The notes: generated by a model from the sequence alone, not told the origin. 46,795 bases of DNA from an uncultured Acholeplasmataceae bacterium (GCA_927441705.1 CAKMKH010000009.1:1-46795); one strand, 5' to 3'; shown: positions 16,246-25,153, numbered from the stretch's first letter. Translations and numbers: made by a program.

Positions 16246-17340
16246 TTAATCAATCAATTTGAATTTCATCACAACAGGATTATGATCACTATATAAGAAT
16301 TCATGATTAATAGTCATAACATGATATGGTGAATCTAATTGTACTGGTGTTAATTCAATATTATCAGAAACAATGAATCCATCAATTAAGTAATACTGTG
16401 TGTTTAAAGAATCTTTGTCATATGGTTGATTTAAGAGTCTACAAGTTGGCTGGCTTAAATCAACTTCAAAACGATAGCCATTTGGCAAAAAATCATCTTC
16501 AATTGTGTAAGCTTCATAATAATTCGAATTCACTGGATACAAATCTGATGCTTCAGGAAATGTTTGATTAAAATCGCCTCCAACAACTACATAATTTCCT
16601 AGTTCATTTTGTTCTTTTAAAAATGCTTTCAAATATGCCATCTCTTGTTCTCTTAAAGAGCCATCACTATCATATGCCGACATATGCAAATTCACTATAA
16701 TAAGTTCTTTATCGCTATTGTTAATTTCAAATGAAGAAACCATCATTGCACGTTTCAAATTAGCTACTCTTAAAGGCCAACTAAATGAGCCGGGAAATTG
16801 ATGACGTTCACTCATTGTAGTTTCAAATTTAGTAAGTGTTTGTATACCACTCTCAACAGGTCCAATATAATCTGTTAATGACACAGGAAAAGGAACGAAA
16901 ATTGATTTAAAATTAAGTGCATATTGACTTGAAAATGTTTGACCTAATGTCTCACTTATACCATCAACTTGATTTAAGTTATAACTTCTTCTTGCTTTAT
17001 AATCAACTTCTTGAAGTAAAAAAAAATCTGATGGATAATCAGTTAATATTTCTTTAATGCCATCAAAGTAACCTTCTACTACACTTAGGGAATCAGCTCT
17101 GCCTTTTTGACCACCATCCATAACAAAATCTTCATCTTTTCCTAATCCTGCATAACCAATATTAAATGTCATGATTTGGTATACTTGATTCATGTCTATT
17201 TTCTCTTCTTGATTATTTGAAATCTCAATATTTTCTAAATCATCTGGTCTATATTCAAATACTGTTAATGTTCCAACAAATAGGATTGCTATCACTAATA
17301 CGATAAGAATAATTTTTGATAATATTTTTAAAATTTTCAT
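16246..17340 (-). CDS. Membrane-anchored endonuclease/exonuclease/phosphatase-family protein
   Basis: The 364-residue protein has one N-terminal membrane helix (residues 8-28) with the rest probably outside the cell. The EEP fold motifs appear in order: TFNIGY with Asn60, LLQEVD with Glu111, VNLHMSA, VVGGDFNQ, and the C-terminal SDHNPVV. These are the metal- and phosphate-binding residues of DNase I/sphingomyelinase-type enzymes. Substrates in the family range from nucleic acids to phospholipids and inositol phosphates and cannot be chosen here. The SD GGAGG precedes the ATG. It is monocistronic; the 284-bp gap upstream holds a likely TATAAT on the minus strand and the next terminator. Confidence 0.82.
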   Translation of the reverse strand: MKILKILSKIILIVLVIAILFVGTLTVFEYRPDDLENIEISNNQEEKIDMNQVYQIMTFNIGYAGLGKDEDFVMDGGQKGRADSLSVVEGYFDGIKEILTDYPSDFFLLQEVDYKARRSYNLNQVDGISETLGQTFSSQYALNFKSIFVPFPVSLTDYIGPVESGIQTLTKFETTMSERHQFPGSFSWPLRVANLKRAMMVSSFEINNSDKELIIVNLHMSAYDSDGSLREQEMAYLKAFLKEQNELGNYVVVGGDFNQTFPEASDLYPVNSNYYEAYTIEDDFLPNGYRFEVDLSQPTCRLLNQPYDKDSLNTQYYLIDGFIVSDNIELTPVQLDSPYHVMTINHEFLYSDHNPVVMKFKLID

Positions 17341-17560
17341 ATATCCTCCATTGGCTCTCTTATTTTTGAATGAGATTATATATATTATATCAAGAACTTT
17401 GCTAATTTGGTAGTTTGTTCGTGCAATCTATTAACGCTCTATAATCAATTTATTTAAGTATTTACTTATGATATTTTTTTATTAAACTAATTATTTACTA
17501 TTATTTAATAATATAACAAGATAAAAATGATTATTTGATTGACATATTAGATAATACCAA

Positions 17561-17612
17561 ATAAATAAAAAAGGACTCAAATAAACCTTATATGGTTATC
17601 ATTGTGTCCTTT
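17561..17612 (-). terminator. Terminator of the ArsR-ABC operon
   Basis: The stem AAAGGACTCAA / TTGTGTCCTTT (one mismatch) contains an inner AACC/GGTT pair, with a T-rich tail on the minus strand. Confidence 0.65.
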
Positions 17613-17624
17613 AAGTTGAATATA

Positions 17625-18383
17625 CTAGATTTCTTGACGTTTGAAAATATACTGTGCTCCCATAAATAAAGCAATAAGAGCAACAACTGATGACATAATT
17701 GGTTTCCATAAATCAGAATTTTCAAATGTTCCTTTGATAATCTCATTGACTATTACTGATGCCCCAGCTGGATTAAAAACGGCTAAACTGATTGATATAT
17801 TTAAAATCTGCAAGATAGCATATATAGCAAATCCCAATAATGCAGAAGTTGTTGGAGTTTTTCCAATAACGCTAACTAAAACAGCTACAGCAGTAAAGAA
17901 TAGGCCCATTAACCAAAATAGTAATAAAGATGCCCATAATCCATCATACATAAATGCTCCAAATAAAACATTTGTGTACCATGCAGAAACTACCATAGAT
18001 CCAACAAATAAAACGGTATATACTAATGATCCTACTAAAAATTTACTTACTATAAACTCAAAGCGTGAAACTCTTTTTGTTAAAACCAATAATATTGAAC
18101 CCTTATTTTTTTCTTGAGAAACAGAGCCTGTCATGACAATCAAATAAACAATGATACAAATAGAACTCATGTTTTTATAGACTTGAAGCCATGCATCCCT
18201 TAAGGTAGACTCTGGAAAATCAAAGATAATTTCTGGAGCAACTGATGCGATTATCTCATTCATATATCTACCAAGTATCGGTGAAGATAATGCGAAGAAC
18301 AAAAATAATGCAGCTAATATTAAACCTTTAGGTGTTTTAATATATTCATTAATCTCTTTTTTTATAAGTTCTTTTTTAAACAT
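17625..18383 (-). CDS. ABC-2 type transporter permease
   Basis: The 252-residue protein has six hydrophobic segments and an ABC-2/NatB-like pattern, including the SQEKNKGSILLVLTKRVSRFEF motif region after helix 2 typical of gliding/NatB-type permeases. It overlaps the end of the ATPase gene by 8 nt and has the SD AAGGTGG, so the two proteins form one exporter. The cargo is unknown. It is the last gene of the operon started by the ArsR-like regulator at 20058. Confidence 0.85.
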   Translation of the reverse strand: MFKKELIKKEINEYIKTPKGLILAALFLFFALSSPILGRYMNEIIASVAPEIIFDFPESTLRDAWLQVYKNMSSICIIVYLIVMTGSVSQEKNKGSILLVLTKRVSRFEFIVSKFLVGSLVYTVLFVGSMVVSAWYTNVLFGAFMYDGLWASLLLFWLMGLFFTAVAVLVSVIGKTPTTSALLGFAIYAILQILNISISLAVFNPAGASVIVNEIIKGTFENSDLWKPIMSSVVALIALFMGAQYIFKRQEI

Positions 18384-19305
18384 GATGATTTACCACCTTA
18401 ATGAATATATCTTCTAATGATACTTCTTGAACGACCATTTTTTTAAGCAAAATACTTTGTTCATATACAAGTTTGTTGACTAATGTTCTCAATAGATTAA
18501 TGTCCATACCTGATATAACAACTTTTTGTTTATCACTGGTTACATCAACAACGTCTTTATTTGACTTTAATTGAAGAAACTGTTCAACATCTTTTTCATC
18601 TTCTAATTCAAGTTCTAGTGCTCTAATATCTGGTAATTGCTTAATATTTTCCATAGAATCTTCTAGTAATTTTTTTCCTTCATGAATAATTATCACGCGG
18701 TCACAGATACGCTCAACATCTTGTAAGATATGTGTTGAAAAAAATACTGTTACTTTTCCAGCTAATGACGCAATCACATCCATTACTTCTTTTCTACCAA
18801 TTGGATCTAATGCTGAAACAGGTTCGTCTAACAAGACAACTTTTGGATTGTTGATTAGTGCTTGAGCAATACCTAAACGTTGTTTCATCCCTCTAGAATA
18901 TGTACCTATCTTTTTATTTCTAACTTTATAAAGGTTAACAAGCTTTAATAATTCTTCGGCTCTTTTTTTTACTTCATCTTTTGGTAGATCATATAAGCCA
19001 CCAGCAAATAACAAAAACTCTTTGGATGTCATCCAATCATAGAATCCTGGAACGTCTGGTAAATACCCTATTACATCCCTATGTTCATTTTGACCAAAAG
19101 TGACTTTTTTGCCCATAATCTCAATTTCACCTTGAGTTGGTTCAGTCATCCCAATGATCATTTTCAATGTAGTGGTCTTACCTGCACCGTTTGGACCTAG
19201 AAAACCATAGATTGATCCTTCTGGAACCATAAGATCTAAGTGGTCAACCGCTAATACGCCATTATAGTTTTTTACTAAACCACTAATCTTCACTGCTATC
19301 TGCAT
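18376..19305 (-). CDS. ABC transporter ATP-binding protein
   Basis: The 309-residue ATPase shows Walker A (GPNGAGKTT), the signature region (YSRGMKQRLGIAQAL), Walker B (VVLLDEP) and the H-loop (STH). The C-terminal 90 residues form the extra domain common in NatA/CcmA-type exporters. The start at 19305 (MQIAVK) has GAGGAG just upstream and lies inside the end of the PLDc_N gene; an upstream in-frame ATG at 19335 has no such support. It pairs with the permease at 17625-18383. Confidence 0.92.
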   Translation of the reverse strand: MQIAVKISGLVKNYNGVLAVDHLDLMVPEGSIYGFLGPNGAGKTTTLKMIIGMTEPTQGEIEIMGKKVTFGQNEHRDVIGYLPDVPGFYDWMTSKEFLLFAGGLYDLPKDEVKKRAEELLKLVNLYKVRNKKIGTYSRGMKQRLGIAQALINNPKVVLLDEPVSALDPIGRKEVMDVIASLAGKVTVFFSTHILQDVERICDRVIIIHEGKKLLEDSMENIKQLPDIRALELELEDEKDVEQFLQLKSNKDVVDVTSDKQKVVISGMDINLLRTLVNKLVYEQSILLKKMVVQEVSLEDIFIKVVNHHV

Positions 19306-19495
19306 CTTCTTCTCCTCTAAAATAAAAATAAGCAATTGAACCGATAATACCGCCTAAAACAATAATGATGACCCAAATCCATTTATTTTCAAATCTAACT
19401 TTCTTTCTCTTGGAAAGACTAATTAACGCGATGACTTGCATAGATGTTTGTATGACCACTAATGGCCATAAATTTTTTAAAACATCAACTAACAT
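19283..19495 (-). CDS. Small PLDc_N (phospholipase-D N-terminal-like) membrane protein
   Basis: The 70-residue protein has two membrane helices (residues 8-25 and 40-60) and the PLDc_N pattern (KWIWVIIIVLGGIIGSIAYF, then YFRG). Such short proteins often sit beside ABC exporters of antimicrobial or immunity type; their role is not established. The SD AAGGAG lies 6 nt before the ATG. Its 3' end overlaps the ATPase start by 23 nt, showing tight coupling. Confidence 0.8.
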   Translation of the reverse strand: MLVDVLKNLWPLVVIQTSMQVIALISLSKRKKVRFENKWIWVIIIVLGGIIGSIAYFYFRGEEDADSSED

Positions 19496-19518
19496 AACTT
19501 TCTCCTTATATATTTACT

Positions 19519-20058
19519 TTATTTATGATCTGTTGTTGTAAGTATAGTTGAGAGTTTTCTCATTCTTCTCTCATTTGATGGCAAATTGTTTAGTCTCTTG
19601 ATGAAGACTGCTGATAGTTCACTTTGCATTTCTACCATTTCTTTATCAGAAAGCAGGAAAACACTGGTGGAAAATCCTATACTATTTATAGCATTTTCTA
19701 AAGCATTATCTTCATCAAAATAATTGGAAAAATCTGTTAAAAGAGCTAAGATGAATTGAGTAAAAAGATTCATATAATCTGATTTTGTCATCTCATCAGG
19801 GTTTTTTATGATCTTACTACCTAAGTCTTCTGATATACCATATACTTTTTCAGTAATCCCATTGATGAGATGACTAGAAACAACTTTTATGACTTCATGT
19901 TCAACTAATGCTTTTATATGTCTATAGAGCGTTGCTTGGGCACAGTCTCCACAAGATAGTTGTAGTTCTTTTGTGGTTGCTGTTTTTTTTATTGATAGTT
20001 CTTGTATTATTTTAATTCGAATTGGATGCATTAAGACTTTAAGAATATCTTTTTCCAT
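19519..20058 (-). CDS. ArsR-like (HTH_20) winged-helix regulator
   Basis: The 179-residue protein starts with a winged helix (residues 5-80: LMHPIRIKIIQELSIKK, then ATLYRHIKALVEHEVIKV) of the ArsR/HTH_20 type. Its longer helical C-terminal domain resembles regulators placed in front of ABC-2 exporters. SCGDC (residues 35-39) contains two cysteines that could sense metal or redox, but this is not shown. The SD AAAGGAAG precedes the ATG. It is first in the operon with PLDc_N and ABC genes, and inverted repeats upstream suggest autoregulation. Confidence 0.8.
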   Translation of the reverse strand: MEKDILKVLMHPIRIKIIQELSIKKTATTKELQLSCGDCAQATLYRHIKALVEHEVIKVVSSHLINGITEKVYGISEDLGSKIIKNPDEMTKSDYMNLFTQFILALLTDFSNYFDEDNALENAINSIGFSTSVFLLSDKEMVEMQSELSAVFIKRLNNLPSNERRMRKLSTILTTTDHK

Positions 20059-20086
20059 TAAGGCACTTCCTTTTATATTTTAATAT

Positions 20087-20124
20087 CGTTATCATACATG
20101 AAAACATTATCACTAATGATAACG
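20087..20124 (-). promoter_or_regulatory. Operator of the ArsR-ABC operon
   Basis: CGTTATCAT (20087-20095) and ATGATAACG (20116-20124) form a perfect 9-bp inverted repeat. A second, nested palindrome TTATCA-CTAA-TGATAA covers 20107-20122. Both lie 30-65 bp upstream of the regulator start, where a repressor would act. Confidence 0.6.
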
Positions 20125-20200
20125 TTTTTCAATAGTTTTTTTAAAAGATTATTAAAAAAATTCTATTTGCTCAATATTGGAGTAATTTTATATAAATAAA

Positions 20201-20234
20201 AAACAGTTTAGTATCAATATCTACTAAACTGTTT
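20201..20234 (-). terminator. Terminator of the baeRF3-type gene
   Basis: The 13-bp perfect stem AAACAGTTTAGTA / TACTAAACTGTTT has an 8-nt loop, 37 bp past the stop at 20271, and a minus-strand T-rich tail. Confidence 0.75.
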
Positions 20235-20270
20235 ATTTATAATTTAACTTATTTCAATTCATTATTTATT

Positions 20271-21419
20271 TTAATATCTATAAATAGCTGCAACACCAGA
20301 CTCGGTAGGCATTTCTTCTTTATCTAGTACATAAACTTGTCCACCTTTTTCAAGTGCAAGTTGTGCTAAATCATCTAATATGTCATCATATTCTGGATTA
20401 CTGAATGGTTCAGTCATTATTTTCTTAGTTACCCTATCAATTTTACCTGATATGATTTTATCTGTCTCAATAAACAGCACTTCAATCCGACCATCTATTG
20501 CTGCAGATATAATTTCGAATAATTGGTCCGAACTTTTCTCACTTGCTCTAAGTTCGTGATATTGATCCATAAGTTTTTCCTTTAATTTATTGAAGGTGAT
20601 AGTAGCAAACTCTTCTAGATGTTTTTCTAACTCTTCTTTATCAAAAGTTTCAAATGACCCTGAGATTGATTCTTCCTCTAAAAATAAATTATCCGATACT
20701 TCTTGAAATAAAGAATGATACTCAGAAGGCGAAAGTAAGATTAAAGGTAATTTGGAAGATTTCGATATTTTTTCATTAACGATTTTATCAATTCTTCTAA
20801 AAAATCTTTCCAAGTCTATTTCTTCTTCAGCTTTTTTTCCACCATGTCCATGGAATGTTGCTTTTCCTGATGCTCCACCGTAAGTACCATGAGTTTGATA
20901 GGAATCTGTAAGCTCAGTTCCTAATATTTGATCTTTTGTTGTTGGTATATCATCATTTAGAACCAATTTTTCTATGTGATATGGATTACCTTCGAAAATT
21001 TGAAATGATTGTGCATCTAGATCTAATATTTGATATGTCTGCATAATTTGAAAATATTGAATAAGCGGTTTAATATGGAAACTGTCTGCAACCACTGTAA
21101 AAGTTCTTGTTGGACTCTTTAGAGTGTAGATGATACAGTCATCTAAAGATGCAAATAATGCAATACTGTCATATGCATGACTCCAAAATGTACTTTCATT
21201 TTCAATGGCATCAAACATTTCCATCAAAGGTTTAATTTCTTTATCTGAATATTTTTTAGTCAGTGAGCTCTCAACCTCTTTAACTAAATTCTTAAAAACT
21301 AAAGCATCACGTTTGTTGTCTGTCAAATGTCTCGATGTTTCTTGATAAATCGAGATTAATGGTGCTTGTTTATCAGTGAAAAATTCATTCGGGAAATTAT
21401 TAACGATTTTATACTTCAT
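20271..21419 (-). CDS. baeRF3-like protein (bacterial archaeo-eukaryotic release factor family)
   Basis: The 382-residue soluble protein resembles bacterial proteins of the eRF1-related baeRF family 3: APLISIYQETSRH near the start, SIALFAS, and the central HGHGGKKAEEEIDLERFFRR region. The end holds GGQVYVLDKEEMP. These proteins are proposed to act in ribosome rescue or release, without firm proof. The start at 21419 (MKYKIV) is chosen because AAAGG lies upstream; an in-frame ATG at 21533 would add 38 residues rich in Leu/Ser/Phe that look non-coding. It has its own terminator and is probably monocistronic. Confidence 0.7.
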   Translation of the reverse strand: MKYKIVNNFPNEFFTDKQAPLISIYQETSRHLTDNKRDALVFKNLVKEVESSLTKKYSDKEIKPLMEMFDAIENESTFWSHAYDSIALFASLDDCIIYTLKSPTRTFTVVADSFHIKPLIQYFQIMQTYQILDLDAQSFQIFEGNPYHIEKLVLNDDIPTTKDQILGTELTDSYQTHGTYGGASGKATFHGHGGKKAEEEIDLERFFRRIDKIVNEKISKSSKLPLILLSPSEYHSLFQEVSDNLFLEEESISGSFETFDKEELEKHLEEFATITFNKLKEKLMDQYHELRASEKSSDQLFEIISAAIDGRIEVLFIETDKIISGKIDRVTKKIMTEPFSNPEYDDILDDLAQLALEKGGQVYVLDKEEMPTESGVAAIYRY

Positions 21420-21655
21420 AAATATCAACCTTTCGTTTTCATTTGGCCTAATTTGATAATAAAAAACCGACCATTTTATGGTCGCACAAAAGATAAAAGT
21501 ATTTAAAAGAGAGAGTGAAGAAAGGGAAAGCATTTGTTATCTATGACAACCATATGATATTTATATATTACCATAAATTTCATATATAGTCAAAAATGGT
21601 CAATAACACATTCCATATATTATAAAATATTTATTCCCTTTATTAAGCACACAAT

Positions 21656-21710
21656 AAGCCTTAAAAACTATACAATCTAGTTTTATCATCTGTGTTAATT
21701 ATTAAGGCTT
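21656..21710. repeat. Nested inverted-repeat element in a 350-bp gap
   Basis: An outer 9-bp inverted repeat (AAGCCTTAA at 21656 / TTAAGGCTT ending 21710) encloses an inner hairpin AAAACTA / TAGTTTT (21664-21684). It lies in the 21420-21769 gap between two minus-strand genes. No ORF or T tail is evident, so it may be a structured leader or terminator-like element. A weak GACTT/AAGTC hairpin near 21758 is the only other structure in the gap. Confidence 0.4.
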
Positions 21711-21769
21711 TCTAGCATTAACATTTGTAAATAAATCCACTTGATTTAAAACAGGACTTAAAGTCTTTT

Positions 21770-22309
21770 TTATGTAACAACTAGTTTCCCTCTAAAGCCT
21801 CTTGATCCATAATATGAATCAGCTCCATTATGATAAACAAAAACTGTATCATACCGATAATCGCAAAATAATGCACCATTAAGATTACGTATCTTTTTTG
21901 GAGTTATAATCCAACTCGAAGTAGTTGTATCAAATGGTCCGAATTTTTGGAGCATTCTATATTCGTCTTCATTTAGCATGTCTATACCCATGATACTAGC
22001 CATATGCATTGCACTATCTTGTGGTGGGAATTTTTTTCTTTGTTCTAATGCTAATTGATCATAGCAGAGACTTCTTCTACCTTTTGGACTTTCCTTAGAG
22101 CAATCCATAAAAGTATACTCACTACTAATTTCATCATATTCTATAACATCAGGCTCTCCATTTGTTTCTTCCATTAGAATTAGTGAATCTATTTTTCTTG
22201 GTTGTTTGATTAATTTAGATTCTATATCGTTCCATAACAGATTAGGATGTCTGTATTTATTTTTTTCGAATCTTTGTTTTAAGATTTCAAGTATTTCTTG
22301 ATTAGTCAT
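21770..22309 (-). CDS. DUF4256 family protein
   Basis: The 179-residue soluble protein matches my memory of DUF4256 over its whole length: a basic helical start (NQEILEILKQRF), YTFMDCSKESPKGRRSLCYD in the middle, and ALFCDYRYDTVFVYHNGADSYY near the end. The conserved Cys/His/Asp residues hint at an enzyme, but the function of the family is unknown. A good SD (GGAGG) precedes the ATG at 22309. It stands alone, divergent from the GNAT gene. Confidence 0.8.
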   Translation of the reverse strand: MTNQEILEILKQRFEKNKYRHPNLLWNDIESKLIKQPRKIDSLILMEETNGEPDVIEYDEISSEYTFMDCSKESPKGRRSLCYDQLALEQRKKFPPQDSAMHMASIMGIDMLNEDEYRMLQKFGPFDTTTSSWIITPKKIRNLNGALFCDYRYDTVFVYHNGADSYYGSRGFRGKLVVT

Positions 22310-22493
22310 TATCTATGAACCTCCAGTATTCACTTAATTCTATCAAGTTCCACTAATTCATACAATATATTCGCTTCGAAATACATTTATATATATACTA
22401 TAATAAATTATTTATAAATAAGTTTACTTATTCTGTTTTTATTCATATAATTAAAGTATGTTCACACAAATTTTCAGAATCAGGGAGAATATC

Positions 22494-22958
22494 ATGTCTA
22501 AACTAACTTTAAAAAAAATAACTACCAAAAATTTTAATGAAGTTGTAAAATTAACTAATACTTTAACAGATCATCAAAAAAAATGTGTTGCGCCAAATAT
22601 TGCTTCACTTGCTCAAGCATATGTAAATAAGAAACGAGCATGGCCTAGAGCTATCTATCTAGGGAATAAGCCTATAGGTTTTATAATGCTTGCATTATGG
22701 GACGATGATATTCCTAAAGAAGACTGGCCAGCTTATTATCTATGGCGTTTTATGATTGCAAAAGATTACCAGCAAAAAGGTTATGGTTCAAAAGTATTAG
22801 ACATAATTAAAGAAAAATGTCTAAAAGATGGAATAAAAACATTTTATACATCATGTGACATGCAAGGTGATCAGCCTTATAAGTTCTATATTAATTATGG
22901 TTTTATTGACACTGGTATCAAAGATGATGATGAACAAATCTTAAAGATGTATTTATAA
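22494..22958 (+). CDS. GNAT-family N-acetyltransferase (diamine/spermidine-type)
   Basis: The 154-residue enzyme has the GNAT fold: strand motif PIGFIMLALWDDD, then LWRFMIAKDYQQKGYGSKVLDII, which supplies the acetyl-CoA pyrophosphate loop (Q/RxxGxG/A), and YKFYINYGFIDTG near the end. The spacing resembles BltD/PaiA-type polyamine acetyltransferases, but the substrate is inferred. The start at 22494 is preferred because AGGGAG lies 6 nt upstream; the ATG at 22458 has no SD. Confidence 0.82.
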   Translation: MSKLTLKKITTKNFNEVVKLTNTLTDHQKKCVAPNIASLAQAYVNKKRAWPRAIYLGNKPIGFIMLALWDDDIPKEDWPAYYLWRFMIAKDYQQKGYGSKVLDIIKEKCLKDGIKTFYTSCDMQGDQPYKFYINYGFIDTGIKDDDEQILKMYL

Positions 22959-23019
22959 TAGGTTTTGATAATCAAAATGGACTTATAAAGCTCTAAAACA
23001 ATAATTTCAATATCATATA

Positions 23020-23057
23020 TTTCGAATTCAAAGCATTTGTTTTGAATTCTTTTTTTA
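23020..23057 (+). terminator. Terminator after the GNAT gene; possible MhqR-like site
   Basis: The stem GAATTCAAA / TTTGAATTC has an 8-nt loop and eight Ts. The left flank (TATTTCGAATTC) also resembles the TATCTCGAATTCGAGATA-type box known for MhqR. The element lies 45-80 bp before the mhqO-like gene, so it could double as an operator. Confidence 0.6.
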
Positions 23058-23101
23058 TATATGATAGATTTAAGATATAACGATTTTATAAGGAGATTTT
23101 T

Positions 23102-24091
23102 ATGAACAAATTACTAGGTATCCATCACGTAACAGCAATTACGAGCAGTGCAGAAAATATTTATAATTTTTTTACATATATTTTAGGTTTAAGACTAGTT
23201 AAAAAGACTATTAACCAAGATGACATTAATACATATCATTTATTTTTTGCAGATGACTTAGGCAATCCTGGCACTGACATGACATTCTTTGATTTTAAAG
23301 GTGTAGACAAAGGACAAAAAGGGTCAAATGAAATCACTAGAACCTCATTTAGAGTTCCAAATGATGAGGCTCTAAACTACTGGATAAAACGTTTCGACAC
23401 ATACAAGGTGAAACATGAACAAATCAAAACTTTATTTGGTATAAAAGTTCTATTCTTTCAAGATTTTGATGAGCAATTATATGCATTATTTTCTGACGAA
23501 AACAACAAAGGCATCGCTTCTGGGATTCCTTGGCAAAAAGGACCAGTTCCAAATGAATTTGGTATAACAGGATTAGGACCAATTTTTTTGAACTCTTCTC
23601 AACTAGATTCAATAGACAATGTTTTAACTAAGATGTTGTTTATGCATAAAGTGAATCAAGAGGATAACCTTCATTTATATGAAATGGGTGAAGGTGGAAA
23701 TGGTGCATCAGTTATCGTAGATATAAAAGAAAATGCTTTAAATGGAAGACAAGGTTATGGTAGCATCCATCACATTGCATTTAGAATTAAAGACCAAGAT
23801 GCTCTATATGAGTGGATTGATCATCTCAATCAAATTGGAGCACGCCACTCAGGTTATGTAGATCGCTTCTACTTTAAATCATTATACACAAGATTGCATC
23901 CAGGTATGCTGTTTGAATTTGCGACTGAAGGTCCTGGTTTTGTTGATGATGAAGAAGATTATGAAACTCTTGGTGAAACACTCGCCCTACCTCCAAAATT
24001 TAGAAATCAAAGAACATATGTTGAAAGTGTCGTAAGACAATTTGATACAACTAGAAGCACAAAAACTTTCAAAAAAGAATATTTAGATTGA
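23102..24091 (+). CDS. mhqO: Ring-cleaving dioxygenase, MhqO-like (tandem VOC domains)
   Basis: The 329-residue protein has two vicinal-oxygen-chelate halves: GIHHVTAITSSAENIYNFF at residues 6-24 and GSIHHIAFRIKDQDALYEWI at about 220-239. The metal ligands are expected in the two His-His motifs and in Glu of GMLFEFATEG. It resembles MhqA/MhqO hydroquinone dioxygenases, which open quinol rings during quinone stress. A MarR regulator (8 nt downstream) and an MhqD-like hydrolase follow, the same partners as in the Bacillus mhq regulon. A strong SD AAGGAG precedes the ATG. Confidence 0.82.
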   Translation: MNKLLGIHHVTAITSSAENIYNFFTYILGLRLVKKTINQDDINTYHLFFADDLGNPGTDMTFFDFKGVDKGQKGSNEITRTSFRVPNDEALNYWIKRFDTYKVKHEQIKTLFGIKVLFFQDFDEQLYALFSDENNKGIASGIPWQKGPVPNEFGITGLGPIFLNSSQLDSIDNVLTKMLFMHKVNQEDNLHLYEMGEGGNGASVIVDIKENALNGRQGYGSIHHIAFRIKDQDALYEWIDHLNQIGARHSGYVDRFYFKSLYTRLHPGMLFEFATEGPGFVDDEEDYETLGETLALPPKFRNQRTYVESVVRQFDTTRSTKTFKKEYLD

Positions 24092-24099
24092 GGTAATAT

Positions 24100-24537
24100 A
24101 TGAACGAACAATTAAAAGCAGTTGCAATTATGTTAAGAGCAACCCATGCACTTGAAGAAGTTTTAAAAAAAGACATAGAGGGATATGGGATTAATACAAC
24201 AGAATTTGGTGTTTTAGAGTATTTGTATCATAAGGGGAGTCAACCTATGCAAAGCATTGGAGATAAGCTTCTAATGGCAAATAGCTCTATGACATACGTT
24301 ATTGACAAACTTTATCAAAAGAAATATGTGAAGCGAGCAGTTGATAAACATGATAGACGTAAAATAAATATCAAATTGACTGAAAATGGCCTTAATTTTT
24401 TTGAATCTATTTTTCCTAATCATCAAAATAAAGTAAGCCAAGTATTTTCAGTATTAACTGAAATTGAACTTGGTCATATGATGGAATTGCTTAAAAAGGT
24501 TGGATATTATAGTAAATTTTTAGCTAATGAAGGGTGA
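24100..24537 (+). CDS. mhqR: MarR-family regulator, MhqR-like
   Basis: The 145-residue winged-helix protein has the MarR layout: GINTTEFGVLEYLYHKG, then MQSIGDKLLMANSSMTYVIDKL as recognition helix, and the wing DKHDRRKINIKLTENG. It lies between the mhqO-like and mhqD-like genes, with a GAGGT SD, and likely represses them. MhqR homologues respond to quinones and methyl-hydroquinone; there is no cysteine in the helix-turn-helix. Its coding end is overlapped by the SD of the hydrolase gene. Confidence 0.82.
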   Translation: MNEQLKAVAIMLRATHALEEVLKKDIEGYGINTTEFGVLEYLYHKGSQPMQSIGDKLLMANSSMTYVIDKLYQKKYVKRAVDKHDRRKINIKLTENGLNFFESIFPNHQNKVSQVFSVLTEIELGHMMELLKKVGYYSKFLANEG

Positions 24538-24541
24538 CCAT

Positions 24542-25153
24542 ATGGAGCATATATATAAAAAAGGTGAATCAAAAAATACTTTACTACTTCTACATGGTAC
24601 AGGTGGTAATGAACACGATTTAATACCTTTACGTGAAATGATTGATCCTAAAGCTAATATATTGAGTGTTAGAGGTCAAATTTTAGAAAATGGTATGCCT
24701 AGATTTTTTAAGAGGTTACAAGAAGGTGTTTTTGATGAAAAGGATTTAATCTTTCGAACACATGAACTTAAAAATTTTATTGACGAAGCTAGTCACACAT
24801 ATGGATTCGATAAAGATCATATCATCGCATTTGGGTATTCTAATGGAGCAAACATAGCATCTAGTCTATTATTTCATTATAATCATGTATTTAAAGCTGC
24901 ATTCTTATCGCATCCGATGATTCCACTAAGAGGTATAGTGCTACCAAATCTTAAAAATGTAAATATTTTTATAGGTGCATGCTCAAATGATCCGCTAACT
25001 ACAATCGAGCAAACCTATGAGTTAAAACAAATGTATGAAAAAGCCAATGCAGATGTAGATCTCTATATTGGTTCTCATGGTCATCGTTTATCACAAGATG
25101 AACTTGACAGTGCAATCAAATGGTATAATCAAATCATATCTTACGAGCATTAA
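24542..25153 (+). CDS. mhqD: MhqD-like carboxylesterase/phospholipase (alpha/beta hydrolase)
   Basis: The 203-residue alpha/beta hydrolase has the oxyanion-region motif LLLHGTGGNEHDLIPL (residues 15-30), the nucleophile Ser in GYSNGA, the Asp in ACSNDPL and the His in GSHGHRLS. It matches the short carboxylesterase family that includes MhqD, thought to process ring-opened quinone products. The start at 24542 (ATGGAG) follows AAGGGTG; the in-frame ATG at 24527 lies before that SD. It is last in the cassette, with a strong terminator after it. Confidence 0.82.
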   Translation: MEHIYKKGESKNTLLLLHGTGGNEHDLIPLREMIDPKANILSVRGQILENGMPRFFKRLQEGVFDEKDLIFRTHELKNFIDEASHTYGFDKDHIIAFGYSNGANIASSLLFHYNHVFKAAFLSHPMIPLRGIVLPNLKNVNIFIGACSNDPLTTIEQTYELKQMYEKANADVDLYIGSHGHRLSQDELDSAIKWYNQIISYEH

